DNA of 64,000 nucleotides from Vibrio sp. SCSIO 43137 (GCF_028201475.1 NZ_CP116383.1:434001-498000), one strand, 5' to 3'; counted from the stretch's first letter, positions 46,264 to 57,720 are shown. Notes: generated by a model from the letters alone, not told the origin. A program made the numbers and translations.

Positions 46264-46742
46264 TGACGGCTCTGGCGACAGTTGTTTCTGCTAACAAGAC
46301 TGACTCAGGCTATAACATAGAGCTTAGCTGTGATCAGCAGACCAGCTGCAGTCACTGTGCTTCGCAGAAAAGCTGCGGCACAGGCATTATTTCCAAAGCG
46401 GTAGGAAACAAAAGTCACCTTTGGGTTGTACATTCTGAGCATGAAATTAAGGCTGGTAAGACGGTTGAAATCGGTTTACCGGAAAAGCGCCTGATTCAAT
46501 TTGCCTCCATTGTCTACATACTGCCGCTGATTATGCTGATTATCGGTGCCGTTCTAGGTGATTTGCTACTGGCACCATTGCTAAACGGCGGCGAAGGAGG
46601 AACCATTCTTCTATCGGTGTTATTTATGGGAGTGGGCGTAATTGCTGCTAAGTACTTAGCCACAAGACTCAAAGGTGAAACGGAGCAGTCGGTAAAGCTG
46701 CTTCGGGTGCTCGGTGATACTATTGATATCGCCGCTAAATAA
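46260..46742 (+). CDS. rseC: sigma-E positive regulator RseC
   Basis: A 160-residue inner-membrane protein with an N-terminal cysteine cluster (CDQQTSCSHCASQKSCG) and two membrane helices (~80-102 and ~112-132). RseC is associated with SoxR reduction and redox control as well as sigma-E. It may start at either of two adjacent Met codons. A perfect 8-bp hairpin follows its stop immediately. Confidence 0.93.
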   Translation: MMTALATVVSANKTDSGYNIELSCDQQTSCSHCASQKSCGTGIISKAVGNKSHLWVVHSEHEIKAGKTVEIGLPEKRLIQFASIVYILPLIMLIIGAVLGDLLLAPLLNGGEGGTILLSVLFMGVGVIAAKYLATRLKGETEQSVKLLRVLGDTIDIAAK

Positions 46743-46743
46743 G

Positions 46744-46761
46744 CTTCATTTGTAAATGAAG
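46744..46761. other. hairpin after rseC
   Basis: CTTCATTT-GT-AAATGAAG begins 2 bases past the stop. It has no T-run, so it is more likely an RNA 3'-stability or processing structure than a terminator. Confidence 0.45.
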
Positions 46762-46870
46762 ATAGCGACAGCGCCGGAAATTCGGTAGAATCGCGCAACT
46801 TGATCGAAATACCATCAATAGACAGGTATTTTTTCCATTATTATTTGCAAGAGTATAGTCATACCAACCT

Positions 46871-48664
46871 ATGAAGCACATTCGTAACTTTTCGATTATC
46901 GCCCATATCGACCACGGTAAGTCGACATTATCAGACCGCTTAATCCAAGTTTGTGGAGGATTGAGTGAACGTGAGATGGACGCCCAAGTCCTTGATTCAA
47001 TGGATCTTGAACGAGAGCGTGGAATTACAATCAAAGCACAGAGTGTGACACTGGACTATACCGCTAAAGATGGCGAAACCTATCAACTGAACTTTATCGA
47101 CACTCCGGGACACGTGGATTTCTCCTACGAAGTATCCCGTTCACTGGCGGCATGTGAAGGGGCTCTGCTGGTGGTTGATGCTGGTCAGGGTGTAGAAGCT
47201 CAGACGCTTGCAAACTGCTATACAGCCATTGAGATGGATCTGGAAGTTGTGCCAATCCTTAATAAGATTGACCTTCCTGCAGCCGATCCTGAGCGTGTGG
47301 CTGAAGAGATCGAAGAAATTGTCGGCATTGACGCTATGGAAGCGACTCAGTGTTCCGCTAAAACAGGTCTGGGTGTTGATGATGTTCTGGAAAACATTGT
47401 ATCGGCTATTCCTGCACCTGAAGGTGATCCGGATGCGCCTCTGCAGGCACTGATCATTGACTCATGGTTTGATAACTATCTTGGTGTTGTTTCCCTTGTC
47501 CGTATTAAGAACGGGGTTCTGAAAAAGAACGACAAGATCAAGGTAATGAGTACTGACCAGGTTTGGGGTGTAGACCGTCTGGGTATCTTTACGCCTAAGC
47601 AGATTGACACCACTGAGCTGAGAACAGGCGAAGTAGGCTGGGTTGTCTGCGGTATTAAAGATATTCTGGGTGCTCCGGTAGGTGATACCCTGACCCTTGC
47701 TAAACACGGCTGTGAAGAGGCGTTACCGGGATTCAAGAAAGTGAAACCGCAAGTTTATGCTGGTCTGTTCCCTGTCTCTTCAGATGACTATGAAAACTTC
47801 CGTGATGCTCTGGGTAAACTAAGCCTGAACGATGCTTCGCTGTTTTATGAGCCGGAAAACTCGGCGGCACTTGGATTTGGCTTCCGTTGTGGTTTCCTAG
47901 GCATGTTGCATATGGAGATCATTCAGGAACGTCTTGAGCGTGAGTACGATCTTGACCTGATCACTACAGCACCAACTGTAGTCTATGAAGTTGAAAAAAC
48001 CGATGGCGAGCTGCTGTATGTAGACAGCCCGGCTAAGCTGCCGGCAGTTAATGATCTTGAAGAGATTCGTGAGCCGATTGCCCGCTGTAATATTCTGGTT
48101 CCTTCTGACTATCTGGGTAACGTAATTACCCTTTGCGTTGAGAAACGTGGTGTGCAGGTTGATATGGTTTATCACGGCAATCAGGTTGCTGTAACTTACG
48201 ATATTCCGATGGCTGAAGTGGTTCTGGACTTCTTCGACCGTCTTAAGTCTACCTCGCGTGGTTACGCTTCTCTGGACTACAACTTCCAGCGATTTGAAGC
48301 GTCTAACATGGTTCGCGTAGACGTGCTGCTTAACGGTGATAAAGTGGATGCACTGGCTATCATCACCCATAAAGATCAGGCTCAGTCACGTGGTCGTCTG
48401 CTGGTAGATAAGATGAAGGAGTTTATCCCTCGTCAGATGTTTGATATTGCTATTCAGGCTGCTATCGGTAACCACATTATCGCCCGTTCAACAGTGAAAC
48501 AGCTGCGTAAGAACGTAATCGCTAAATGTTATGGCGGTGATGTCAGCCGTAAGAAAAAACTGTTGAAGAAACAGAAAGAAGGTAAGAAACGAATGAAGCA
48601 GATAGGTAACGTAGAGCTGCCTCAGGAAGCTTTCTTAGCCATTCTTCATGTTGGTAAGGACTAA
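46871..48664 (+). CDS. lepA: elongation factor 4
   Basis: A 597-residue translational GTPase that acts on the ribosome and influences initiation. G1 [11 protein letters not shown]2 RERGITIK, G3 DTPGHVDF, G4 NKID and G5 SAKTG are all present, as is the LepA-specific C-terminal domain ([15 protein letters not shown]...). Upstream of lepB as in E. coli, but a terminator separates the two. Confidence 0.97.
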   Translation: MKHIRNFSIIAHIDHGKSTLSDRLIQVCGGLSEREMDAQVLDSMDLERERGITIKAQSVTLDYTAKDGETYQLNFIDTPGHVDFSYEVSRSLAACEGALLVVDAGQGVEAQTLANCYTAIEMDLEVVPILNKIDLPAADPERVAEEIEEIVGIDAMEATQCSAKTGLGVDDVLENIVSAIPAPEGDPDAPLQALIIDSWFDNYLGVVSLVRIKNGVLKKNDKIKVMSTDQVWGVDRLGIFTPKQIDTTELRTGEVGWVVCGIKDILGAPVGDTLTLAKHGCEEALPGFKKVKPQVYAGLFPVSSDDYENFRDALGKLSLNDASLFYEPENSAALGFGFRCGFLGMLHMEIIQERLEREYDLDLITTAPTVVYEVEKTDGELLYVDSPAKLPAVNDLEEIREPIARCNILVPSDYLGNVITLCVEKRGVQVDMVYHGNQVAVTYDIPMAEVVLDFFDRLKSTSRGYASLDYNFQRFEASNMVRVDVLLNGDKVDALAIITHKDQAQSRGRLLVDKMKEFIPRQMFDIAIQAAIGNHIIARSTVKQLRKNVIAKCYGGDVSRKKKLLKKQKEGKKRMKQIGNVELPQEAFLAILHVGKD

Positions 48665-48686
48665 TAAACCAACATATAGGAATGAA

Positions 48687-48719
48687 GAGAAAGGGTTTTA
48701 ACACCCTTTCTTCTTTTTT
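48687..48719 (+). terminator. lepA terminator
   Basis: AGAAAGGGT/ACCCTTTCT (9 bp) with a 6-nt loop and TCTTTTTT. lepB must have its own promoter or depend on read-through. Confidence 0.85.
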
Positions 48720-48782
48720 GGTAAAGCGACTTGTGTATTTTGGGCTGGCCAGTGTGCACAAGTAATTAGGAAAGGAAAAACA

Positions 48783-49676
48783 ATGGCGAATACATTCTCA
48801 CTCATTCTGGTAATCGTTACTTTGGTAACAGGGGTGGTATGGGTTTTAGAGAAGCTGCTCTGGGCTAAGAAACGTGAGCAGAAAGTGGCGGAAGTTGCTG
48901 CTCAGACCAGCGGGTTGAGCAGTGAAATTCAGGCTAAGGTTGCAGCCCAGCCGTGGTGGGTAGAAAATAGTGTCTCTATTTTCCCTGTTATCGCTTTTGT
49001 CCTGGTTTTACGCTCGTTTATTTTCGAACCATTTCAGATTCCGTCAGGTTCTATGATGCCGACCTTGCTGGTGGGTGATTTTATTCTGGTGGAAAAATAC
49101 GCTTACGGTATTAAAGACCCTGTATTCAGAACACAACTGATTGAAACAGGAAAACCTGAGCGCGGTGATATTGTGGTATTTAAGTATCCGCCTAACCCAA
49201 GCATTGATTATATCAAGCGTGTAGTGGGTATGCCGGGTGATACTGTGCGTTACAGTAAAAAAGAGGTTTGTATTCAGCCTAAAGGCGAAGCAAGCTGCAA
49301 GCCGGTTAAGCTTTCAAACGTCGTAGAGAGTGAGTTTGTTCAACAGAACATTCCTCTGATTCAGATGGATGAAAAGCTAGGTGAAGTAGCGCATCAGATT
49401 TTGGTCCATCCGTTACGTCAGGACAACGTAGCGGCTTATCAGCCCCGTAACGGAGTGAACGAGTGGGTTGTTCCTCAGGGTGAGTACTTTGTGATGGGAG
49501 ATAACCGTGACAACAGTGCTGATAGTCGTTACTGGGGTTTTGTTCCTGAAGCGAACTTAGTGGGTAAAGCCGTTGCTATCTGGACGAGCTTTGAGTTTGA
49601 ACGTGGTGCCGACAGTGTACTGCCTTCTTGGATTCCTACCGGCGTTCGTTTCAGTCGTATCGGTGGTATTGATTAA
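48783..49676 (+). CDS. lepB: signal peptidase I
   Basis: A 297-residue inner-membrane protease that removes Sec and Tat signal peptides. Two N-terminal membrane helices (~3-22 and ~62-78), then box B with the nucleophile Ser90 in IPSGSMMPTL, and box D with the general base Lys145 in YIKRVVGMPGD. MGDNRDNSADSRYWG is box E. Starts the lepB-rnc-era run. Confidence 0.97.
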   Translation: MANTFSLILVIVTLVTGVVWVLEKLLWAKKREQKVAEVAAQTSGLSSEIQAKVAAQPWWVENSVSIFPVIAFVLVLRSFIFEPFQIPSGSMMPTLLVGDFILVEKYAYGIKDPVFRTQLIETGKPERGDIVVFKYPPNPSIDYIKRVVGMPGDTVRYSKKEVCIQPKGEASCKPVKLSNVVESEFVQQNIPLIQMDEKLGEVAHQILVHPLRQDNVAAYQPRNGVNEWVVPQGEYFVMGDNRDNSADSRYWGFVPEANLVGKAVAIWTSFEFERGADSVLPSWIPTGVRFSRIGGID

Positions 49677-49686
49677 TTGAGAAAAC

Positions 49687-50364
49687 ATGAATCCTCCTAT
49701 ATCTAAATTAGAAAAAAGGCTCGGCTATCAGTTTAATGATAACGAGCTGATCAACCTGGCACTGACACATCGCAGTGCCAACGGAAAACATAATGAGCGT
49801 CTTGAGTTTTTGGGCGATTCAATTTTAAGTTTTGTTATTGCCGATGATTTGTATCATCGATTCCCTAAAGTCAATGAAGGGGATATGAGCCGTATGAGGG
49901 CGACTCTGGTTCGTGGCCATACGCTTGCAGAACTAGGCCGAGAGTTTGTTCTGGGAGATTACTTAAAATTAGGTCCAGGAGAACTGAAGAGCGGCGGTTT
50001 CCGTCGAGACTCTATTCTGGCTGATGCTGTTGAAGCCATTATCGGTGCTATCTATCTGGATAGTGATATCGAAGTGGTGCGTAAAATTGTATTGAGTTGG
50101 TATAAAACCCGTCTTGATGCGATCCAGCCGGGTGTCTCTCAGAAAGATCCGAAAACCCGTTTGCAGGAGTTCCTTCAGGGGCGTAAAAAGCCGCTGCCTG
50201 TCTATACAGTGACTAATATTAAAGGTGAGGCTCACAATCAGGAGTTCACCGTATCCTGCGGAATTGAGGGTATTTCTGAACCAGTTGTGGGTAAGGGAAC
50301 CAGCCGCAGAAAAGCTGAACAGGCTGCAGCAGAGCTTGCCTTGGAGAAATTGAACAATGTCTGA
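49687..50364 (+). CDS. rnc: ribonuclease III
   Basis: A 225-residue double-strand RNA endonuclease that processes rRNA and mRNAs. The signature [11 protein letters not shown] holds the catalytic acids, with [13 protein letters not shown] as the second metal site, and a double-strand RNA-binding domain at ~155-225 ([11 protein letters not shown]...[18 protein letters not shown]). It overlaps era by 8 bases. Confidence 0.97.
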   Translation: MNPPISKLEKRLGYQFNDNELINLALTHRSANGKHNERLEFLGDSILSFVIADDLYHRFPKVNEGDMSRMRATLVRGHTLAELGREFVLGDYLKLGPGELKSGGFRRDSILADAVEAIIGAIYLDSDIEVVRKIVLSWYKTRLDAIQPGVSQKDPKTRLQEFLQGRKKPLPVYTVTNIKGEAHNQEFTVSCGIEGISEPVVGKGTSRRKAEQAAAELALEKLNNV

Positions 50365-51328
50365 TGATAACAACGAATTTGATCTGGATGCTTACTTTGC
50401 TACTCACGGAGAGCAGAGTCAGGATACAGAGAATCAGCATTGCGGATTTATCGCGATTGTCGGCCGGCCGAACGTAGGTAAATCGACCTTACTGAACCAT
50501 ATTCTGGGGCAGAAGATCTCTATTACCTCACGTAAGCCTCAAACCACCAGACACCGTATTATGGGCGTTGATACCGATGGTGATTATCAGGCCATCTATG
50601 TGGATACTCCCGGGCTGCACATTGAAGAGAAACGAGCCATTAACCGTCTGATGAACCGTGCGGCAAACAGCTCACTTAGTGATGTGAATTTAGTTCTGTT
50701 TTTGGTTGATGGTACTCACTGGACCAATGACGATGAGATGGTGCTGACTAAGCTGGCGAAATCGAACTTTCCTGTTGTGCTTTGTGTGAACAAGGTTGAT
50801 AACGTGAAAGACCGCAACGAAGTGATGCTGCATATGCAGGCGTTGTCGGAGAAGATGGAGTTTGTCGATGTTGTGCCTATTTCGGCAAAACATGGTAAAA
50901 ATACCGATGTGATCCGCAAGCATGTACGTGATCACCTTCCTCAGGCTGAGCACCATTTCCCTGAAGAGTATGTGACTGACCGTTCTCAGCGTTTTATGGC
51001 ATCGGAAATTGTGCGTGAAAAGCTAATGCGTTTTACCGGTGATGAGCTTCCATACTCAGTAACGGTTGAGATTGAGCGTTTTGACTATAATCCTGAAACC
51101 GATGGATTCCATATAAACGCTTTGATTCTGGTAGAGCGTTCCGGCCAGAAGAAGATGGTAATCGGTAAAGGCGGCGAGAAGATTAAGACTATCGGCCGTG
51201 AAGCCCGTCTTGATATGGAAGCGCTGTTTGAGCGCAAAGTCTATCTTGAAACCTGGGTTAAGGTGAAGTCAGGCTGGGCGGATGACGAAAGGGCACTTCG
51301 TTCACTTGGCTATATAGACGATCTATAA
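50357..51328 (+). CDS. era: GTPase Era
   Basis: A 323-residue GTPase that binds the 3' end of 16S rRNA and helps assemble the small subunit. G1 [10 protein letters not shown]3 DTPGLH, G4 NKVD, and a C-terminal KH domain with [13 protein letters not shown]. The N terminus is about 20 residues longer than in E. coli and acidic ([12 protein letters not shown]). Start overlaps rnc, implying translational coupling. Confidence 0.96.
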   Translation: MSDDNNEFDLDAYFATHGEQSQDTENQHCGFIAIVGRPNVGKSTLLNHILGQKISITSRKPQTTRHRIMGVDTDGDYQAIYVDTPGLHIEEKRAINRLMNRAANSSLSDVNLVLFLVDGTHWTNDDEMVLTKLAKSNFPVVLCVNKVDNVKDRNEVMLHMQALSEKMEFVDVVPISAKHGKNTDVIRKHVRDHLPQAEHHFPEEYVTDRSQRFMASEIVREKLMRFTGDELPYSVTVEIERFDYNPETDGFHINALILVERSGQKKMVIGKGGEKIKTIGREARLDMEALFERKVYLETWVKVKSGWADDERALRSLGYIDDL

Positions 51329-51373
51329 TCAGCAGAGTCTTTACGGAATAGCCAAAGGTTACTATTAATTACT

Positions 51374-51401
51374 TTTCGCCTGCTTAATGCAGGCGAAATT
51401 T
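51374..51401 (+). terminator. possible terminator between era and recO
   Basis: A 10-bp stem TTTCGCCTGC/GCAGGCGAAA with loop TTAAT, but only TTTCAT behind it, so termination may be partial. Confidence 0.5.
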
Positions 51402-51420
51402 CATATAAGGGGCAGAAAAC

Positions 51421-52161
51421 ATGACAGCAGCCAACAGCCAGCAGTTGTATCGTTGCTTTGTTCTGCATCGTCGTCCCTATAGTGAATCCAGCCTGATACT
51501 GGATGTGTTTACCGAAGAGTATGGCCGTCTTTCCCTTATGTCTAAAGGGGCCAGAAGTAAGCGTTCTAATCTGAAAGGTGCTTTACAGCCTTTTACCCCG
51601 TTGTTAATTAAATGGTCAGGTAATGGCTCAATGAAAACTCTGCGGCAGGCTGAACCCATCAGCCTTGGCCTGCCTTTAAGTGGTATTCATCTCTACTCAG
51701 CTATGTACGTCAATGAGTTGCTGGGCAGAGTTATTGAGAGTGAAACCCCGTATCCGGCACTTTTTCACGACTACCTGCACGTCCTTACTGAACTGGCACA
51801 GGCAGAAAACCCTGAGCCGGCCCTGAGGCGATTTGAATTGGCTCTTTTATCTGCTCTTGGCTACGGCGTGGACTTTATGCACTGTGCAGGAACCGGAGAG
51901 TTAGTTGAGCCGGAGATGACTTACCGTTACCGGGAGCAGAAAGGATTTATCGCCAGTATCAGAAAAGATAACCTGACCTTCTATGGAAACGAGCTGATTG
52001 CTATTGCAGAGCGGCGCTTCCTCACTAAAGAGCAGTTAAAAGCGGCAAAACGCTTTACACGCATAGCTTTAAAGCCTTATCTTGGCGGTAAACCATTAAA
52101 AAGTCGGGAACTATTCACTAACCGAATTCGTTCTTCTCTGAGCACGGAGTATAAAAAATGA
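51421..52161 (+). CDS. recO: DNA repair protein RecO
   Basis: A 246-residue recombination mediator that with RecR loads RecA on SSB-coated DNA. The N-terminal OB fold is [26 protein letters not shown], followed by a helical C-terminal part. The zinc-binding cysteines of some RecO proteins are absent, as in E. coli. Overlaps pdxJ by 4 bases. Confidence 0.94.
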   Translation: MTAANSQQLYRCFVLHRRPYSESSLILDVFTEEYGRLSLMSKGARSKRSNLKGALQPFTPLLIKWSGNGSMKTLRQAEPISLGLPLSGIHLYSAMYVNELLGRVIESETPYPALFHDYLHVLTELAQAENPEPALRRFELALLSALGYGVDFMHCAGTGELVEPEMTYRYREQKGFIASIRKDNLTFYGNELIAIAERRFLTKEQLKAAKRFTRIALKPYLGGKPLKSRELFTNRIRSSLSTEYKK

Positions 52162-52889
52162 GCTCTATCCTGTTAGGGGTCAATATTGACCATATCGCTA
52201 CTCTTCGAAATGCACGCGGCACAAAGTACCCGGATCCGGTACATGCGGCTGAAATGGCTGAAAGAGCAGGGGCTGACGGTATTACTATTCACCTGCGTGA
52301 AGATCGCCGCCATATTCTGGATCGTGATGTCAGAATTTTACGTGAAACCATCCAGACTCGTATGAACCTGGAGATGGCAGTGACTGATGAGATGGTGGAC
52401 ATCGCATTAGATACTAAGCCGGAATTTGTCTGCCTTGTTCCTGAGAAACGCGAAGAGCTGACAACGGAAGGCGGACTGGATGTAAAAGGCCAGCTGGAAA
52501 AAATTAAAGCAGCGACTGAGAAACTGACTGAAGCGGGAATCAAAGTTTCTCTGTTTATTGATGCTGATCGTGAGCAGATTGATGCAGCCAAAGCGTGCGG
52601 AGCGCCATTTATTGAGCTGCATACTGGCCACTATGCTGATGCCGAAACAGAAACTGAGCAGCAAAATGAGCTGAAAAAGATTGCTGCGGCAGCAAGCTAC
52701 GCAGACGACTTAGGTATTACTGTAAATGCCGGTCACGGCCTGACATACCACAATGTTGCGCCTATTGCGGCATTGCCTGAAGTTTACGAGCTGAACATTG
52801 GCCACTCTATTATCGGCCGTGCCGTGTTTGACGGATTAAGTAAAGCCGTAGCGGATATGAAAGCGGTAATGGCAGAAGCGAGAAAGTAA
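52158..52889 (+). CDS. pdxJ: pyridoxine 5'-phosphate synthase
   Basis: A 243-residue TIM-barrel enzyme that condenses 1-deoxyxylulose-5-P with aminoacetone phosphate to [31 protein letters not shown] and [12 protein letters not shown] are diagnostic. It completes the vitamin B6 pathway whose entry enzyme Epd is also in this window. Confidence 0.97.
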   Translation: MSSILLGVNIDHIATLRNARGTKYPDPVHAAEMAERAGADGITIHLREDRRHILDRDVRILRETIQTRMNLEMAVTDEMVDIALDTKPEFVCLVPEKREELTTEGGLDVKGQLEKIKAATEKLTEAGIKVSLFIDADREQIDAAKACGAPFIELHTGHYADAETETEQQNELKKIAAAASYADDLGITVNAGHGLTYHNVAPIAALPEVYELNIGHSIIGRAVFDGLSKAVADMKAVMAEARK

Positions 52890-52920
52890 ACTTTCTGTTC
52901 TCTTTTGTATTTGATTGATA

Positions 52921-52953
52921 AAAACAGAGCGGTTAATCTCGCTCTGTTTTTTT
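52921..52953 (+). terminator. pdxJ terminator
   Basis: An 11-bp stem AAAACAGAGCG/CGCTCTGTTTT with an 8-nt loop and TTT. acpS begins 23 bases further on. Confidence 0.88.
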
Positions 52954-52975
52954 AACTACCGAATGAGGATGACTT

Positions 52976-53356
52976 ATGTCGATAGTTGGTCTGGGTACGG
53001 ATATCGCAGAGATAGACAGGGTGGAAAAAGCATTGAACCGCAGCGGTGATGCCTTCGCCAGACGGATTCTTGCTGACGATGAATATCAGAAATACGCTCA
53101 GATAAAACAACAGGCCCGTTTTCTGGCCAAGCGGTTTGCAGCCAAAGAAGCCGCTTCTAAAGCGCTGGGAACCGGTATTGCCCACGGAGTGACCTTTCAT
53201 GATTTTGTGGTCAGTAATGATGAAAATGGTAAGCCGGTTCTTACCTTAACCGCTAAGGCAAAAGAGATAGCGGATAACCTCCAGGTTAACCATATCCACC
53301 TCTCAATCTCTGACGAGAGGCACTATGCTGTTGCTACGGTAGTGATGGAGAAGTAA
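52976..53356 (+). CDS. acpS: holo-[acyl-carrier-protein] synthase
   Basis: A 126-residue enzyme that transfers 4'-phosphopantetheine from CoA to [16 protein letters not shown] and the [18 protein letters not shown] metal and CoA site are complete. Order recO-pdxJ-acpS is the usual one. Convergent with barA; only a weak hairpin (ACTCATC/GATGAGT) lies between. Confidence 0.96.
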   Translation: MSIVGLGTDIAEIDRVEKALNRSGDAFARRILADDEYQKYAQIKQQARFLAKRFAAKEAASKALGTGIAHGVTFHDFVVSNDENGKPVLTLTAKAKEIADNLQVNHIHLSISDERHYAVATVVMEK

Positions 53357-53386
53357 TACTTTTCCATCTCACTCATCACTGATGAG

Positions 53387-56173
53387 TTAATTGAGATAGA
53401 GCTCTGCGGAGGCCAGTACTTTCTCCATCTCATCCTGCAGTTCAAACAGCTCAGGTTCAATATCCGCAATAGTCATTCCTGAGCGCAATGAGCTTTCAAT
53501 CTGGGCACAAACCGCTTTTAGCTTAGGTACGCCGCTGTAGGAGCAACTACCGTGAAGTTTATGGATAAAGTGCGTCAGCTCTTCGCTGGAGTAGTTGTCG
53601 TCTTCCAGTGCATTTTCTACCACTTCGTTAACCTCACCGATAAACTCTATCAGCATGGCCAGCATCTCTTTGGCCAGATCTTCTTTATTAGCGGCCTGCT
53701 TAAGTGCGGCTTGCCAGTCAACAATCACATCCGGGTTTTCTTTGCTGATCTGTTCCTGTGCAACCTCAGCGGGTAGTTCTAACTTATCCACTTCCTGCTC
53801 GCTGGTATTGGGATTCCAGTGCACTAATACCTGTTGCAGAATATGTTCTTCAATCGGCTTAGTGAGATAGTCATCCATACCAGCATTAAGCAGCCTGTCT
53901 CGCTCTCCGCTCATGGCATGTGCTGTTACCGCAATAACCGGTGTCTGTTTGTTTATCGGTAGTTCACGTATCTTTTTCGCTGCGGTAACACCATCCATAT
54001 GTGGCATCTGAATATCCATCAGGACGATATCAAACTTCTGTTTTCTTGCCGCATCTACCGCTTTCTGTCCGCTGGAGCAGGAGACCACATGTTCAACCCG
54101 CTCAGTCAGTAGGGCGGTTATCAACTTCAGGTTGGCTGGATTATCATCCACCGCCATGACTTTAAGGGCCATTTTTTCATCAATAGAAGAGACAGGCACC
54201 GCCGGTTGGCTGGGCAGTATACCGGCCTGTTGCTGGTGCTTTGCAAGGACAGAGAGTAGTTTTCTGCGTGACAGAGGTTTGGTCATACACTGAACCTGAC
54301 ACTCTGCCGTCAGTTGCTCTGCCAGTGCCAGTTCTGTGCTTGGGGTGGCGACGATGACCTGCTGGGCGTACTGCTGTGTCTTCTCTACCCAGCTCTTCAC
54401 TTCTTGCAGATCATTAAGTTTTTTCGGAGAAAGGTTGAGCAGAACACAATCTTGCGGTTCGAACTCTTCAGGTACGCTGGTCTGATAGGTAACCTGCAGT
54501 CCTTCCTGACCCAGTTGCTGTTGTATCACTGACGCCGCCTGCATATTAGGTTCAATCAGAAGAACATGGCGGTTTTGCAGATACTGGCTCTCTATCTGGT
54601 GTAACTGAGGAAGATCTGTGGTGGCCAGTTGCAGGGTAAACCAGAAAGTTGATCCCTGATGCAGCCGGCTGGTCAGGCTGATTTCACCGCCCATCTGTCC
54701 GACAAGTTTCTGGGTAATAACCAGCCCCAGACCCGTACCGCCATAGCGGCGGGAGATACTGGCGTCTGCCTGACTAAATGCCTGAAACAGCTGCGCCTGC
54801 TGCCTTTCAGAGATACCAATCCCCGTATCGCGCACCATAAACTGCAGCTCAACGATATCGCTCTTTTTCGATCTTAATTCTACGCTGATATCAATATTGC
54901 CCCTCTCGGTAAATTTAATCGAGTTACCGACGAGGTTAGTAAGTACTTGCTGAATGCGTAACGGATCTCCCACGAGGCCGGGTGGGATTTTAGGATCGAC
55001 TTTAAGGGTGATTTCCAGCCCTTTTTCATGAGCCGAGGTTGCCTGAAGGCTGACTACCTCTTCCAAGCTCTCCTGAAACTCGAACGGAATATTTTCCAGC
55101 AGCAGTTTACCTGCCTCCAGTTTGGAGAAGTCGAGAATGTCATTAATGATAGTCAGCAGATTGTTAGCCGAGCGTTCAATGGTTTGCAGATAATCTGTTT
55201 GGCTGTTGGTCAGGTTGGTTTTCAGCATCTGACGGGTAAAACCAATCACCCCGTTGAGCGGTGTTCTCAGTTCATGAGACATATTGGCAAGAAACTCAGA
55301 TTTTACTCTGGCAGCTTCCTGAGCCCGTTTTTTAGCGATATCCAGCTCTACGTTCTGAATTTCTAACTGCTCTAATGTTTCCCTTAAATCAGACGTTGCC
55401 TGATCGATACTCTGCTGCATCTCCACATGGTACTCAGACAGAGATTTCGCCATGGCGTTGATACCGTTTTTCAGTGAATCCAGTTCACCATGCATCTTCT
55501 CTTCGATTCTTGAGTCCAGATGTCCTCGGCGGATGCGATCAACGGTTTTCTGCATATTGGTAATAGGCTGAGTAACATCGTGCATCAGGCGGTAAGCAAA
55601 GAAACCGGATAAACCGACGCCGAAAACAAGCACGATAAGGGCAGAAAATATCTCCTGATACTGCTGCAGGCGCAACGGAGACATATCCAGCTCCATAGCG
55701 ATATAGCCCAGTGGCTGATTGATTTCTGTATTGGTTCCGTCGGTCTTTGAAAGGGGCGTTTCTATTATTATCGGCGCTCTTAATATCAGGGTGGCGTCTT
55801 GTCTCTCAATATCAGTTAACAGAGGAATCGGCTGCTCTGCCGGAAAAGTGAGCATCTCAAAATTGGGGTGGAAGTTAGAGGTTACAAACAGCTGATTGTT
55901 AGCATCGAATACAGCAATACTGCGCACAATTTTAGAGTTTTTCCGGTGGGCATGGCTGATAATGCGCCGTACTGCTTCATGGCTCTGTTTTACCATGCCA
56001 TACTCACTGGCAATGGCCAGAGGTTCAAGAATACTGGTTCCTGAGGTAATAAGCTGTGCTTCCAGATCGTTATAACGATTAGAGGTAAAAAAAGCACTCA
56101 ACAACAAGCCGATAACGAGTGTTGGTGCCAGAGTCAGTGTTATAACGCGTGCTCGTAAGCCGTATCTGGTCAT
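53387..56173 (-). CDS. barA: hybrid sensor histidine kinase BarA (VarS)
   Basis: A 928-residue sensor that phosphorylates UvrY/VarA and so controls the Csr small RNAs. Layout: membrane helix ~9-28, periplasmic sensor ~30-170, membrane helix ~176-194, HAMP ~195-250, phospho-acceptor His300 in MSHELRTPLNG, ATPase motifs NLVGNSIKF, DTGIGI and GTGLGL, a degenerate receiver-like part ~535-650, a true receiver with Asp720 in LMDIQMPHMDG, and an Hpt domain with His871 in FIHKLHGS. All relay residues are intact. Divergent from rlmD, as in E. coli. Confidence 0.95.
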   Translation of the reverse strand: MTRYGLRARVITLTLAPTLVIGLLLSAFFTSNRYNDLEAQLITSGTSILEPLAIASEYGMVKQSHEAVRRIISHAHRKNSKIVRSIAVFDANNQLFVTSNFHPNFEMLTFPAEQPIPLLTDIERQDATLILRAPIIIETPLSKTDGTNTEINQPLGYIAMELDMSPLRLQQYQEIFSALIVLVFGVGLSGFFAYRLMHDVTQPITNMQKTVDRIRRGHLDSRIEEKMHGELDSLKNGINAMAKSLSEYHVEMQQSIDQATSDLRETLEQLEIQNVELDIAKKRAQEAARVKSEFLANMSHELRTPLNGVIGFTRQMLKTNLTNSQTDYLQTIERSANNLLTIINDILDFSKLEAGKLLLENIPFEFQESLEEVVSLQATSAHEKGLEITLKVDPKIPPGLVGDPLRIQQVLTNLVGNSIKFTERGNIDISVELRSKKSDIVELQFMVRDTGIGISERQQAQLFQAFSQADASISRRYGGTGLGLVITQKLVGQMGGEISLTSRLHQGSTFWFTLQLATTDLPQLHQIESQYLQNRHVLLIEPNMQAASVIQQQLGQEGLQVTYQTSVPEEFEPQDCVLLNLSPKKLNDLQEVKSWVEKTQQYAQQVIVATPSTELALAEQLTAECQVQCMTKPLSRRKLLSVLAKHQQQAGILPSQPAVPVSSIDEKMALKVMAVDDNPANLKLITALLTERVEHVVSCSSGQKAVDAARKQKFDIVLMDIQMPHMDGVTAAKKIRELPINKQTPVIAVTAHAMSGERDRLLNAGMDDYLTKPIEEHILQQVLVHWNPNTSEQEVDKLELPAEVAQEQISKENPDVIVDWQAALKQAANKEDLAKEMLAMLIEFIGEVNEVVENALEDDNYSSEELTHFIHKLHGSCSYSGVPKLKAVCAQIESSLRSGMTIADIEPELFELQDEMEKVLASAELYLN

Positions 56174-56403
56174 GTTTCTTTAATTACAATACGTTCTGAA
56201 TATGGGAAAATACGCCCGATAGAGCTCATGGCACAATTCAGAGCGACATCTATGTTTGGTTTAAGGAAAATAGCAGCAGAAATGGCATTACCGTTTCAAC
56301 GCTTATCAAAACAGTATAGTAATTAAACCGATACAGTTCGACAATCTTCCCGGGCGAGAATAGTGAAGCCGCGGGGAAAACCTTTAATGATTAGGCAATC
56401 AAT

Positions 56404-57720
56404 ATGGCGCGTTTTTATCATCCCAAAAAGAAAACTCAACCAGACAGCAAGCATAAGCAGGTCAGAGTTGAGCGGCTTGATCACCATGGTGCAGGCATTG
56501 CGTATCTGAACAAAAAACCGGTATTTATAGAGGGCGCTTTACCGGGGGAAAATGCCCTTATTCAGCTAACTGAAAGTAAAAGCAAATACTCGCGTGCAAA
56601 ATTAATTAAAAACTTATCTGCCAGTAAAGAGCGGGTGGCTCCATTTTGTCCCTACTACAAAGAGTGTGGTGGCTGTAACCTGCAGCACCTGAAACACTCT
56701 GAACAGCTTAAATATAAGCAGCAGTCCCTTGAGCAACTGATTAAAAAATTTTCCGGTGAAGAGAGACGGCTGGAACAGCCGATAGCTGGTGAAAGCATGG
56801 GCTACAGACGAAGAGCCCGAATCAGCCTGATGCAGGATAAAAAGAACGGAACACTGCAATTTGGTTTCAGGCAGAAAAAGAGCAATGCCATCGTCAATAT
56901 ATCTCACTGCGCAGCTCTGTTGCCGGAGCTGGAGGCACTGCTGGAACCGCTAAAACAGCTGTTAACCGGCCTGTCGAACCGGGCGAATCTGGGCCATCTT
57001 GAGCTGGTTCAGGGAAAAGAACAGTCTGTTGTCCTGCTTAGGGTGATTAAAGATATCAAGCCGGCAGAGAGAGAAAAGTTAGTCGCATTTGCCGAAGAAA
57101 AACAGCTTAGTTTCTACCTGCATGCAGGAGATGAGCCATTGCAACGGCTATCAGGAGAGCAGCCATATTACGATGAAGCCGGAGCGAAAATCCCGTTTTT
57201 GCCCAACAACTTTATTCAGGTAAACCAACATATCAACCAGAAGATGGTTGAACAGGCGATGGAATGGTTGCAGCTAGCTTCTACCGACAGAGTTTTAGAC
57301 CTGTTCTGCGGGCTGGGTAACTTTAGCTTGCCTGTTGCCAGAAAAGCGGATCAGGTTGTTGGCGTTGAAGGTGTACAGGAGATGGTTGATATGGCGCAAA
57401 ATAATGCCCATGTTAACGGAATAGATAATAGCCGCTTTTATCAGGCCAATCTGGCAGAGGATTTATCTGCTCAGCCTTGGTTCGGAGAAAAGTTTGATAA
57501 AATTATTCTCGATCCGGCCAGAGCAGGGGCTTCAGGTGTTGTTGAACAGTTGTCGCAGACAGGGGCGAAACGTATAGTATATGTTTCCTGTAATCCGGCA
57601 ACGTTAGCCAGAGACAGTCAGAGCCTGCTTGAGCAGGGATACAAGCTGAGTAAACTCGCTATGCTGGATATGTTTCCTCATACCAGCCACTTAGAGTCGA
57701 TGGCGTTGTTTGAGAAATAG
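56404..57720 (+). CDS. rlmD: 23S rRNA (uracil1939-C5)-methyltransferase
   Basis: A 438-residue SAM enzyme making m5U1939. An N-terminal TRAM domain is followed by the 4Fe-4S site CPYYKECGGCNLQH with a further Cys near SHCAAL, then SAM motif LDLFCGLGNFSLPV and the catalytic Cys in YVSCNPATLARD. Precedes relA, as in E. coli. Confidence 0.96.
   Translation: MARFYHPKKKTQPDSKHKQVRVERLDHHGAGIAYLNKKPVFIEGALPGENALIQLTESKSKYSRAKLIKNLSASKERVAPFCPYYKECGGCNLQHLKHSEQLKYKQQSLEQLIKKFSGEERRLEQPIAGESMGYRRRARISLMQDKKNGTLQFGFRQKKSNAIVNISHCAALLPELEALLEPLKQLLTGLSNRANLGHLELVQGKEQSVVLLRVIKDIKPAEREKLVAFAEEKQLSFYLHAGDEPLQRLSGEQPYYDEAGAKIPFLPNNFIQVNQHINQKMVEQAMEWLQLASTDRVLDLFCGLGNFSLPVARKADQVVGVEGVQEMVDMAQNNAHVNGIDNSRFYQANLAEDLSAQPWFGEKFDKIILDPARAGASGVVEQLSQTGAKRIVYVSCNPATLARDSQSLLEQGYKLSKLAMLDMFPHTSHLESMALFEK

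Noticed and set aside
47897..48370. Long antisense open frame within lepA.
   Set aside because: It is the shadow of a long conserved gene with biased codons; no ribosome site or homology.
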